Assembly (NCBI GenBank): GCA_913041895.1
Contig: CAJWKQ010000009.1
Coordinates: 1-35,637, forward strand
Direction: 5' to 3'
From: an uncultured Verrucomicrobiales bacterium
GTDB lineage: Bacteria; Verrucomicrobiota; Verrucomicrobiia; Limisphaerales; UBA1100
DNA: 35,637 nucleotides
In this document: piece by piece, positions 20,401 to 28,196 of the stretch
Layout of the letters: every line of letters starts with the position of its first letter
How positions within the stretch are numbered: the first letter of the stretch is position 1
The notes under the pieces: model-generated
Database searches by the model: none
What the model was told of the DNA's origin: nothing
The model's input: only the letters and a program-made list of their open reading frames with translations
Program-made: the position numbers and the translations under genes

Positions 20401-20812
20401 AACAACCGCCCTGCCACTTGATAAATTCCTTGTTACCCTTGTTGGTGGTGGGCTCCACCGCGTAGTGAATGGTTAGAAAGCCAACCCCCTTGTCCATCAA
20501 TTTGCCAAGAATTTCTAGATTGTTACCGGCCAGCGCGGGATGACGCCCGCCCCCATCACTGTATATCACGACGGCATCGGCATCATCAAAGACACCGTTA
20601 TCCTCAGGCCAGCCATTAAGCACCACAGTGGGTGCCACGAGCTTGGACGCGCCTTCCTTTAGGCACTTGGCAAGTAGCATGATGCCCGCCTTATGTTCAT
20701 GTGATAAAGGCCCATGACTTTGCTTGCCAGCGATCATTACGACCTTCTTTGGTTTGGCTAGAACGCCCAACACGAGCGCGAGAGTGAGGGAAAGAGTCAG
20801 GAATTTTTTCAT
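17474..20812 (-). CDS. ThuA - NPCBM-like - PVC-type membrane-bound dehydrogenase - HEAT fusion protein
   Basis: Signal peptide 'MKKFLTLSLTLALVLGVLA'; ThuA-like 'VMIAGKQSHGPLSHEHKAG...YHMRF'; NPCBM-like 'LRIAGKSVEFGIGTHANSLISYTLPKGHKFVKFVSTVGLDNG'; beta-propeller dehydrogenase 'DIDHRGRVWVCEVINYR...FNFGNTGKQ...'; C-terminal HEAT repeats. Confidence 0.88.
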   Translation of the reverse strand: MKKFLTLSLTLALVLGVLAKPKKVVMIAGKQSHGPLSHEHKAGIMLLAKCLKEGASKLVAPTVVLNGWPEDNGVFDDADAVVIYSDGGGRHPALAGNNLEILGKLMDKGVGFLTIHYAVEPTTNKGNKEFIKWQGGCFETHWSVNPHWVANFKKLPKHPITQGVKPFKANDEWYFHMRFAPDMKGVTPILSDVAPKETMKRRDGAHSGNPAVRKSVAEGELQHVAWAFERPNGGRGFGFTGGHNHLNWGEDNLRKTVLNAIVWIAKAEVPKGGVPSKLVEKDLYANLDNKGRKPKPRSNPGPKPSGKVTGPKPVAESKLITKKTGPAKLEAKIKGAKELHLVVTDGGNGYSCDWADWAQPMLIDEAGTQTKLTSLKWKSASSGYGSVQLDKNCGGKALRIAGKSVEFGIGTHANSLISYTLPKGHKFVKFVSTVGLDNGGTDQGACGNVSSVQFHVFTQQPKFTKVASGGGQSADGSKPEEALGNLDVHEALQAELFAAEPMMLSPANIDIDHRGRVWVCEVINYRRHNGKRPEGDTILILEDTNGDGKADSKKIFYQGRDIDSAHGVCVLGTPDGKNTRVIVSALDKVQVFTDIDGDDKADKKETLFSGISGSQHDHGIHQFLFGPDGRLYFNFGNTGKQLKDKNGKPVIDLAGNEVNDRRNPYQQGMVFRCELDGSRLETLGWNFRNNWMVAVDSFGSLWQSDNDDDGNRGVRINYVMEYGNYGYRNEVTGAGWRTKRTNMEKTIPERHWHLNDPGVMPNLLHTGAGSPTGICIYEGDLLPKVFKGQMIHCDAGPSIVRAYPVKSSGAGYTASIVNILDGAKRDKWFRPSDVKVAPDGSLIVADWYDPGVGGHNMRDLDRGRLFRVTPKGHKGYKLTKNDFHSTKGLITALGNPNNSVRHVAWTELNKRQESVEPALQKMAQDANPRMRARALWLLAKITGNSKTTVDQAAKDKDENIRGMALRIARQHELDVIGLIKQLAEDKSALVRRECLIAIRHNKSKEAPALWAKLANAHDGKDRWYLEALGLAADKQENKFFDAWVSEAKLNTAGARDIIWRNRGTHGAKLLADIILDKKTTEAEKPRYIRALDFIPKSKEKDEALARIALGSL

Positions 20813-20828
20813 TGATAGTCTGTTTAAA

Positions 20829-21716
20829 TTATTTCTTTTTTTTGTGCCTCTTGGGATCAAGATTTGCTTTTAGTTCCTCCGGTGAAACTCTAGACACAAC
20901 TCCGTTCTTGGGCACCTTGGCCTTGGCCAACCAGAGCAAACCGTTGAGCACCACCTTACGGTAATTTTCATTACCCCAGTTTGTGTGTTTATGGCCGCCG
21001 GTAAAACCAAATCCACGACTGCCATTGGGTCGCTCATAAGCCCACATCATAGTTTCAGCGCGACCTTCTCCCTCAACGATGTGTTTATACGGCCCGCGCG
21101 GATACACATAAGGCCCATCCCGCACATCCTTGCCGGGTTTAGCCGTAAGAATAGGGGTAACTTTCCCCACACCATCATTACGAAATCTCATGTTAAAATA
21201 CCATTCATCCACTACCTTGAAAGGCTTCACCCCATTGGCAATGGGGTGATTGGGAAATTTTTGATAATCTGGAGCCCACATAGGGTTCACGGAAAACTTG
21301 TGTTCGTAATAACCTCCAATCCAATCCTGCATAGTTTTTCCCGTATCACCTGCAGGAACTTCCACACCATAATGAGCGCACCCCACACCCGCCCCTTTAG
21401 CAATAAGCTCATTTATTAGCTGAACTCGTTCAGGGCGCATGGCCGGGTGACGCCCACCGCCATCGGCATATACTAGGATAGCATCCGCTCCCTTGAAAAC
21501 ATCTTCACTTTTAGGCCAGCCCATGTCATGCACTTCGGCTTTTATACCCGGTAATTTATCCAAACATTTCTCGAGTAAGAGGGAGCCAGCGCGGAATTCA
21601 TGATCGCCAGGGCCGTGACTGGGTCGACCCGCAATCAAAATAATTTTTTTGTCAGCTGATTCAGCAGCAAACACGCCTATCAACGATAGGCAAAAAATCT
21701 GGAAGATACTTTTCAT
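20829..21716 (-). CDS. Secreted ThuA-domain protein
   Basis: Signal peptide 'MKSIFQIFCLSLIGVFAAESA'; 'KIILIAGRPSHGPGDHEFRAGSLLLEKCL', 'GFGFTGGHKHTNWGNENYRKVVLNGLLWLAK'. Confidence 0.88.
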   Translation of the reverse strand: MKSIFQIFCLSLIGVFAAESADKKIILIAGRPSHGPGDHEFRAGSLLLEKCLDKLPGIKAEVHDMGWPKSEDVFKGADAILVYADGGGRHPAMRPERVQLINELIAKGAGVGCAHYGVEVPAGDTGKTMQDWIGGYYEHKFSVNPMWAPDYQKFPNHPIANGVKPFKVVDEWYFNMRFRNDGVGKVTPILTAKPGKDVRDGPYVYPRGPYKHIVEGEGRAETMMWAYERPNGSRGFGFTGGHKHTNWGNENYRKVVLNGLLWLAKAKVPKNGVVSRVSPEELKANLDPKRHKKKK

Positions 21717-21758
21717 ATCAAACAATAAGGGCGCGTCGTTATTCGGCCCAAATTGCAA

Positions 21759-22460
21759 CTAATTTAAATGCTTTATACGAATGTTTTTAAACTGAACAAC
21801 CATCGGAGGACCGGCGTGTAATTGGAATGCTAGTAGTCCATCAGCTCGGCGTGTTTTCTCGTCATTATCAATAAGTACCGTCATTTTTTTACCGTTAATG
21901 TAATGGGTCAGTTCAAAACCTTTCGCTTCAATACGAAACGTGTTCCAATCTTCTTTTTTGACTAGCTTGCCTAAAGCAGCGGCATCACCAATTTTCTCTA
22001 TATTCTTTTTTAACTTGCCTCCCTCTTTAGTCAGTGTGGTCCTGTCGCCCCTGAGAGAAAGAATACCACGGAATGCTTCCCCATAACAAATGCCTGAGTA
22101 ACGATCCCCTCCAGCTCCCGCTGCAAAATCCGCCTGATACCCACCAATACGCCAGCCATCATTGTTACCTGTTTTTTTGAAACTACGATACTGAATGCCG
22201 CTATTGCCGCCTACTATTTTGAAATCCACTTCCAGGATAAAATCTTTTAATTTCCCCTCTTCCCATATGATAAAGGTGTTGCCTTTGGTCGGGTTTGCCT
22301 TGGTAGTTTGGCCAGTGATGGCACCATCCTTAACACTCCAGAATTTTGGATCTCCGCTCCAGCCTTTCAAAGTTTTCCCATCAAAGATGGATTTAAAACC
22401 TTTTTGCTCTGCTGGCAAAAGGATTGCTAGGGTAAATAATAGAATAATTACTTTTTTCAT
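21759..22460 (-). CDS. DUF1080 (3-keto-disaccharide hydrolase-like) secreted protein
   Basis: 'GFKSIFDGKTLKGWSGDPKFWSVKDGAITGQTT...FILEVDFKIVGGNSGIQYRS' with signal peptide. Confidence 0.9.
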   Translation of the reverse strand: MKKVIILLFTLAILLPAEQKGFKSIFDGKTLKGWSGDPKFWSVKDGAITGQTTKANPTKGNTFIIWEEGKLKDFILEVDFKIVGGNSGIQYRSFKKTGNNDGWRIGGYQADFAAGAGGDRYSGICYGEAFRGILSLRGDRTTLTKEGGKLKKNIEKIGDAAALGKLVKKEDWNTFRIEAKGFELTHYINGKKMTVLIDNDEKTRRADGLLAFQLHAGPPMVVQFKNIRIKHLN

Positions 22461-22479
22461 GAATACTTAGTTGGATGGT

Positions 22480-23325
22480 TTACTTAAATGCTTTCTTCAA
22501 AAATTTCAGCCCCTTCACGGCAATTTCTTCACGCGTAGGCTCCATCCGTCTCCAAATTGCTGCTGCACGTGCAATCACCTTTACATCAGTCGTAAAACTC
22601 TCGATCACGATGTCACCCTTATAGCGGATACCTTTGAGCGCCTTAACAATCGGAACCCAATCAATGTGATCGTTTCCGGGGGTGCCACGATCACTACCAC
22701 ACGCATGAAAATGGCCAAGGTGTTTACCAGCCTTGCGAATCGCAGCTGCCTGATTCTTTTCCTCAATATTCATGTGGAAGGTATCCAGATGCAGCTTTAA
22801 TGCTGGACTACCAACGGCCTTTATGAGGCGCAGGCCCTTTTCACAGGTATTGAGAAAATCTGTTTCAAATCGATTGAGAGGTTCGACGCAAATTTGGACT
22901 CCCTTCTTCTCAGCGTAAGCGGCAAGCACTTTTAGATTTTTTACGACAAGGGCAAATTCCCTCTTTTGCTCTTTAGGCTCTACGGCATCTGCCTTACCTA
23001 CTACACTATAAACCGGACCAATTAATGACGGGCAACCCAAATTCACCATGTGGTCAATAAGCGCTTTGCAGTATTTCATAGCTTCCCTCTGATCCTTTGC
23101 ACTACCACGAAAATCACGACCAGGGCCCATGCAGGCACAAACCGAACCGCAAACCAAACCATTGCGGTCCAAAGCTTTCTTAACTTTAACTGAGTCAATA
23201 TGTTCAGGTGCCTCAATTGGGATTTCGATGGTCTGAAATCCCCATTTCTTGAATTTGGGGAAAAGACTCGTGCTTTTGGTGGTGAAGGGTGAAGTGAATA
23301 GAAAGGTGTTAATACCAAATCTCAT
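22480..23325 (-). CDS. Sugar phosphate isomerase/epimerase, D-tagatose/D-psicose 3-epimerase-like TIM barrel
   Basis: 'VQICVEPLNRFETDFLNT', 'LKLHLDTFHMNIEE', 'GDIVIESF'; no signal peptide. Confidence 0.85.
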   Translation of the reverse strand: MRFGINTFLFTSPFTTKSTSLFPKFKKWGFQTIEIPIEAPEHIDSVKVKKALDRNGLVCGSVCACMGPGRDFRGSAKDQREAMKYCKALIDHMVNLGCPSLIGPVYSVVGKADAVEPKEQKREFALVVKNLKVLAAYAEKKGVQICVEPLNRFETDFLNTCEKGLRLIKAVGSPALKLHLDTFHMNIEEKNQAAAIRKAGKHLGHFHACGSDRGTPGNDHIDWVPIVKALKGIRYKGDIVIESFTTDVKVIARAAAIWRRMEPTREEIAVKGLKFLKKAFK

Positions 23326-23383
23326 AGTTATTAATGGGTGAAGACAAGAAGCTACGGGAACCAACTAAGCCGGTCAACGGCAA

Positions 23384-24673
23384 TTAAGTATGACGCAAAG
23401 CCTCAATGGGATCCAAATCTGCCGCCCTCCGAGCGGGGTATACTCCAAACACTACCCCAACTAGTGCAGAGATTAAAAAAGCCAATAATACTGACTGAAA
23501 GGTAACGATCGTTTTCATCTCAGCGAAATGTTCTACAGCAAAGGGAAGTAAAACGCCCAAACTCACTCCCACAATTCCCCCGCCTATTGAGAGGACAACT
23601 GTTTCAATGAGAAATTGAATTACGATCTGTTGTTTACGCGCTCCCAATGCCCGGCGAATTCCAATCTCGCGAGTTCGTTCAGTAACTGTTGCCAGCATAA
23701 TATTCATGATACCAATACCTCCTACAATCAAACTAATACCGGCGATTGAGCCTAACACGATATTAAATATTCTTTTGGTCTGCTCAGCCTGACGTAAAAG
23801 CTCCAATGGAACGATGATCTCGTAGTCCTTTTTTTTGTGCGAGGCTTGTAAAGCTGCAGCAATGGACGCTTTTGAAATCTCTACATTTTCAATGTCGTCA
23901 ATCTCCACGACCAACTCATGCAGCTCAACACGTTCTCGGTTGTATCCGCCTGCACTCCTTTCCAAAAACTTTATGCCCAAACGAGAATGTGCTGACTGTA
24001 ACGGAATATAAATGTTAGCATCTAGCGCCTCTCCAGCTACATCCCCACCGGGAGCACGAGCACTTACTGTTCCTGTTTCCTGCAAGACACCAACCACCTC
24101 AAAAACATCTCGATTATTTAATTCTATTGTTCCGCCGATCGGATTTTCTGCCGGGAACAAAGCCCTTGCCACCGAATCAGTCAGCACGCAAACGTTATCG
24201 CTGTATTTCCCATCTGATACAGTCAAGAATCGCCCCTGTTTCATTTCTGCCTGACTCATCTTTAGATGGTGAGGCTCTGTGCCCCACACAGTACATACTG
24301 GCACCTCGGCTCTACCGTTCCGTGCTTTCATGCGGTATCTTTTTTTGGCAAGTGTAGCCACGATCGTCGGCACGGTTTCAACAAGATGCGTTACGTCATT
24401 GGTCTTCAAGCCGTAGTTTGCTGTCCAGGTGCGCCTGCCTTCAGCAGATCCCTGACCTTGCCCAGGTTGAACACTGCGAATGATAATATTGCGGCTACCT
24501 AGTTTGCGTATCACCTCTTGAGCTTCAAAACTGGCTCCTTCCCCTATGGCGAGCATGGCAATCACCGAACATACACCGAAAATTATACCTAGCATCGTTA
24601 GAGCAGACCGCATCCTGTGTAACATCAAACTTTTGATGCCGGTTTGAATTATGCGTATGAATGAAATGCCCAT
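23384..24673 (-). CDS. MacB/FtsX-type ABC transporter permease (third permease)
   Basis: 'RSALTMLGIIFGVCSVIAMLAIGEGAS', 'IAGISLIVGGIGIMNIMLATVTERTREIGIRRALGA', 'GVYPARRAADLDPIEALRHT'. Confidence 0.93.
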   Translation of the reverse strand: MGISFIRIIQTGIKSLMLHRMRSALTMLGIIFGVCSVIAMLAIGEGASFEAQEVIRKLGSRNIIIRSVQPGQGQGSAEGRRTWTANYGLKTNDVTHLVETVPTIVATLAKKRYRMKARNGRAEVPVCTVWGTEPHHLKMSQAEMKQGRFLTVSDGKYSDNVCVLTDSVARALFPAENPIGGTIELNNRDVFEVVGVLQETGTVSARAPGGDVAGEALDANIYIPLQSAHSRLGIKFLERSAGGYNRERVELHELVVEIDDIENVEISKASIAAALQASHKKKDYEIIVPLELLRQAEQTKRIFNIVLGSIAGISLIVGGIGIMNIMLATVTERTREIGIRRALGARKQQIVIQFLIETVVLSIGGGIVGVSLGVLLPFAVEHFAEMKTIVTFQSVLLAFLISALVGVVFGVYPARRAADLDPIEALRHT

Positions 24674-24685
24674 GAAAAATCTCAA

Positions 24686-24733
24686 GCCCTACTGAAACAG
24701 GGCGAAAACATTTAAGGCTCCTTTTCAGGAGCC
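24686..24733 (-). other. Two tandem intercistronic hairpins between adaptor and third permease
   Basis: GCCCT-actgaaac-AGGGC (24686-24703) and GGCTCC-ttttca-GGAGCC (24716-24733, overlapping the adaptor stop codon). Confidence 0.6.
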
Positions 24734-26449
24734 GACTGACTTAAGCACATTATTATCGGTCCTCGGACCTTTCTTGGGCTGAGCATTATTGTCAATATCA
24801 GGTGACAGTGAAACTCGGTCTCCTTCTTTGAGCCCTTCCTTAATCTCGATAAACCGATTATTGAACTGGCCGGTTTTGACAGGAACCATTTTGATTAACT
24901 CTCCTTGTTTCACCTGCACAACTTTTTTACCCTGATAAGTAGTAACTGACTGCACCGGAACCATCAGAACGCCCTTCAGATCGGCCACAATAATTTCTGC
25001 TTTCGCCGAAACCCCAGGCTTCAAATCCTCAGGGAGTTGGTTATCAATATCATCGATCCACACATGCGTATTGTATACCGAAATATTTTCATAATAATTT
25101 CGAAACGCATCTGGTGTGGGGGCGACATACTTAACTATTCCTGTAAAAGTCTTATCCGGAAGGGAATCAATTCGAACCACAGCAGGTTGGTCAGTACGCA
25201 ACTGCCTTACATAAGATTCATGCACCTGAACAACGGCCATGAGCTCACTAACATCCGGCAATTCGAGCACGCGGTTTCCCTTCTTTACTAAAACCCCATC
25301 CTTGATATAGGAATCATTGGAACGATCAGAACTACGTGGATATATCACCAATCCATCCTGTGAAGCCCTGATTTCAGTTTTGGTTAGCTGGTCTTGATAT
25401 AATGCCAAGCGTTCCTTCTGTGATTTTAACCCTTCCTCTCTTCGTTTAACCAAAGATTCCATTGATTCGACAAGAGTGCGGGATTTTTCTTGAGTCCTCT
25501 TTTCTTCAATTTGTGTCTGTTCATATTTTGACACCAACCGCTTACGCGTTTGTGGCTGTTCAAACTTTAGGTACAGTTCCTTCTGGGTTTTGTATTTGGT
25601 GATGAGGTTCTGCTGCTTCTTTATGGTCAACTCATCGGCCTGCACCTGCAACGAAGTAGCATATCCTTTCTCAAGTAATTTCTTCGTATTGGCCAATCTT
25701 TCCTGAGCACGTTTAATTTCCTCCTGAGCCAAATCTATATCTCCTTCTAAAGCCAAAAGCCTAAGAGGAGCATCTCCTTCAATAAATCTGTCCACATCCT
25801 GTTTGGCAAATTCTGTATCCAAGGCCGCTTGTTTGTTGGCTGAGGCGGTTTCAAGTTTCCTGAGTTCTCTATCCTTCATTGCATTTCCCAACTGTTGCTG
25901 GGCATCAATAACCCCTTTTTGCTGCGCCAACATTTTTTCCCGCAAAATTCCGTCTTCAAATTTTATCAGCAAATCACCGGGGATTTGAATCGTCTGGCCA
26001 ACTGTCAAATTTTCCCAGTCCGCATCAGGATTTTCGCGCCTAATAGATTCAATAAAAGAATTGTGTTCAGTCAGGTTGGCCGAAATCCCAGAAGTGGGAA
26101 CCACGGCACGTAGTCCATGTGTCTTGGCAATTACCTCCAGTGTGTCCCCTTTCTCAACATAATGCTGAACTGGACCTTTTACATAAGTCCCTTCATCCAC
26201 CAGAGATACGATTGTTCCGCCGCTATCCAGTTCACATCTAAACGTAATCTTACTGGTAGAATCTAATGTGCCTCCTTCAGCTACTGTAATGCGCAGATCA
26301 CCTCTGACAGCTGGAGCAAATTGCATTAATCGGCTCTCTTCCTTACTAGGGTGCAGCCATTTGGCTCCCATGAAAACGCCTGACAAAACCACTATTAAAA
26401 AAGTGGTCCATGCCGGATGCCTCCTGATAAATGCCTTTGCTTTAGCCAT
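24725..26449 (-). CDS. HlyD/MacA-like periplasmic adaptor with internal LysM-like domain
   Basis: N-terminal TM, lipoyl halves, coiled coil, beta-barrel and 'GLKEGDRVSLSP' terminus; insert 'HYVEKGDTLEVIAKTHGL...ENPDADWENLTVGQTIQIPG'. Confidence 0.9.
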   Translation of the reverse strand: MAKAKAFIRRHPAWTTFLIVVLSGVFMGAKWLHPSKEESRLMQFAPAVRGDLRITVAEGGTLDSTSKITFRCELDSGGTIVSLVDEGTYVKGPVQHYVEKGDTLEVIAKTHGLRAVVPTSGISANLTEHNSFIESIRRENPDADWENLTVGQTIQIPGDLLIKFEDGILREKMLAQQKGVIDAQQQLGNAMKDRELRKLETASANKQAALDTEFAKQDVDRFIEGDAPLRLLALEGDIDLAQEEIKRAQERLANTKKLLEKGYATSLQVQADELTIKKQQNLITKYKTQKELYLKFEQPQTRKRLVSKYEQTQIEEKRTQEKSRTLVESMESLVKRREEGLKSQKERLALYQDQLTKTEIRASQDGLVIYPRSSDRSNDSYIKDGVLVKKGNRVLELPDVSELMAVVQVHESYVRQLRTDQPAVVRIDSLPDKTFTGIVKYVAPTPDAFRNYYENISVYNTHVWIDDIDNQLPEDLKPGVSAKAEIIVADLKGVLMVPVQSVTTYQGKKVVQVKQGELIKMVPVKTGQFNNRFIEIKEGLKEGDRVSLSPDIDNNAQPKKGPRTDNNVLKSVGS

Positions 26450-26453
26450 CTAA

Positions 26454-28145
26454 TTAATCATCTGTCTTCGGTTCACCAAACACCTGACTAGGTGTGACCA
26501 CCTGCGGGAGACCTTCGGGCTCCTCGCCCCCCTGAGTTGGATTCTCGCCCGAAACCTCCTGCTTTTTCAACCAAAACTGTTCGCCTTCGACGCTCATTAC
26601 GCCCAAATTCTTCAACAAATTCCAGCGTGCCACATGATAGTTCACAATAGCACTTGTAACATCGTTCTGCGCTTCAACCAAATCAGCTTGTGCCTCAAGC
26701 TGATCTCGAATATCTGCGGCCCCATTCTGCAGCAGCAAAGGCATCACTTCCACCTGTTGTTTCGCCAGCTCCAATGCCGCAGATTGAATAAAGTAGTTTT
26801 CCTTCTGTCGCTCCAAGGCACGAACTCCTTCGCGAATATTCTCTCTAAGACCATCTAATTCATTGGCTAATGCCCTCATCTGTTTTTCGAAATTAATCAA
26901 ACTGGTCCTATAAGCGTTACGCTCACTCAGTTGATTTAATGGAAGTTTAAGCTTTAAACCGGATGTGCTAGCAAATTCTTCGGGTGAAAAGGAACCGTAA
27001 AATTGTTTTGTAAGTGAAGCATCTATCACAAGATCCAATCCGGGCTTAAGATTATTAGCAGCCACACGCACCTTACGCTGAGCATCTTCAAACTTATCTA
27101 CCTCATTAAGAACATCCAGCCTATTGGTAATGGCAACCAAATACCCACTGCGTGCATTTATTGTTAAAGGAGTTAACCCCGCCTTTACGAGATCGGTTAG
27201 AGCTGTGTCATCCAAGCTTAAAGCCTCTCCCAGTGGCAAACTCAATCGTTGTTTTAATTCATCCAAACCCTCCCGATAGGATTCGACCGCACTCAAATAC
27301 TTCACCCTAGCGCTCAACTCAGTTTGGCGTGCCTGATCCACTTGATACTTCGGAAGGCGCTCCGCTTCAGCCATGGCTTCAGCACGATCACGGGCCTTTT
27401 GCAGATTTAGATAGTTACTATAGCTATTGCGAACCGCGTCCTTTGATTGCAGCACCCGGAAATATTCAGTAATCGTCTCAATCGCAAAGGTCTTCTGATA
27501 ATAACTGTATTCACGAACTGCATATACTACGTCGCGTTCTGCCTGTGTTAAAATTTCTGAAGCCATCTCGGCTCCTGCTCCTCTTAATAATGGCTGCGTT
27601 AATTTCAGAGCAAAATCGGGTACTTTTGGTTTTCCGTTGAAATAAAGGACCAAATCGTTGGCAACAGTTGCCGTGATTGCAGTGCCTGTCTCAAACATCT
27701 TTTGAGCACTCAGGCTGATCTGTGAGTCTCCACTTAGTCCTCCATCGGTTCCTCGGTCGATACCCGCGTCAACCGAGCTGGTTGTAATCCATGAAAATTG
27801 ATGGCGAACTCCGGTCAGCGATAAAGCAGAAAGATATAATGTTTCACGTTGTAATTGGTAAGCACGGTTATTCTTCTCAGCCATCTCCAGTGCCTGAGGT
27901 AGATTAATTGTTCGCCCACTATCTGCAAAACGTTCCTTTATAATCTCAGATGGGGTAACTGATCCTGGATTATTACCAGTCCGCGAACTCACCAAATTGG
28001 TGCTGGCGTTGGATCCCAGCACCTGCTTACTACGTTGATTCAAAATCTCGAACACCTCCTTATCAGCAGCTCGCCGGTATTTGTCTGACTCACAAGCTGC
28101 GAAACCCACAAGGACAAAAATCAAAATAGCATTAAGTGGTTTCAT
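26454..28145 (-). CDS. TolC-family outer membrane efflux lipoprotein
   Basis: Lipobox-like '...LVGFAAC'; 'KLTQPLLRGAGAEMASEILTQAERDVVY', paired coiled-coil repeats. Confidence 0.9.
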   Translation of the reverse strand: MKPLNAILIFVLVGFAACESDKYRRAADKEVFEILNQRSKQVLGSNASTNLVSSRTGNNPGSVTPSEIIKERFADSGRTINLPQALEMAEKNNRAYQLQRETLYLSALSLTGVRHQFSWITTSSVDAGIDRGTDGGLSGDSQISLSAQKMFETGTAITATVANDLVLYFNGKPKVPDFALKLTQPLLRGAGAEMASEILTQAERDVVYAVREYSYYQKTFAIETITEYFRVLQSKDAVRNSYSNYLNLQKARDRAEAMAEAERLPKYQVDQARQTELSARVKYLSAVESYREGLDELKQRLSLPLGEALSLDDTALTDLVKAGLTPLTINARSGYLVAITNRLDVLNEVDKFEDAQRKVRVAANNLKPGLDLVIDASLTKQFYGSFSPEEFASTSGLKLKLPLNQLSERNAYRTSLINFEKQMRALANELDGLRENIREGVRALERQKENYFIQSAALELAKQQVEVMPLLLQNGAADIRDQLEAQADLVEAQNDVTSAIVNYHVARWNLLKNLGVMSVEGEQFWLKKQEVSGENPTQGGEEPEGLPQVVTPSQVFGEPKTDD

Positions 28146-28196
28146 AGAATGAATATCACAGCTTAGACGCAAAGATGATTTATATCATCAATAAAA

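Noticed and set aside
28174-28189. GATGAT-ttat-ATCATC inverted repeat upstream of the second TolC gene
   Set aside because: Short and AT-rich; no convincing -35/-10 pair around it, so not called as operator or promoter.
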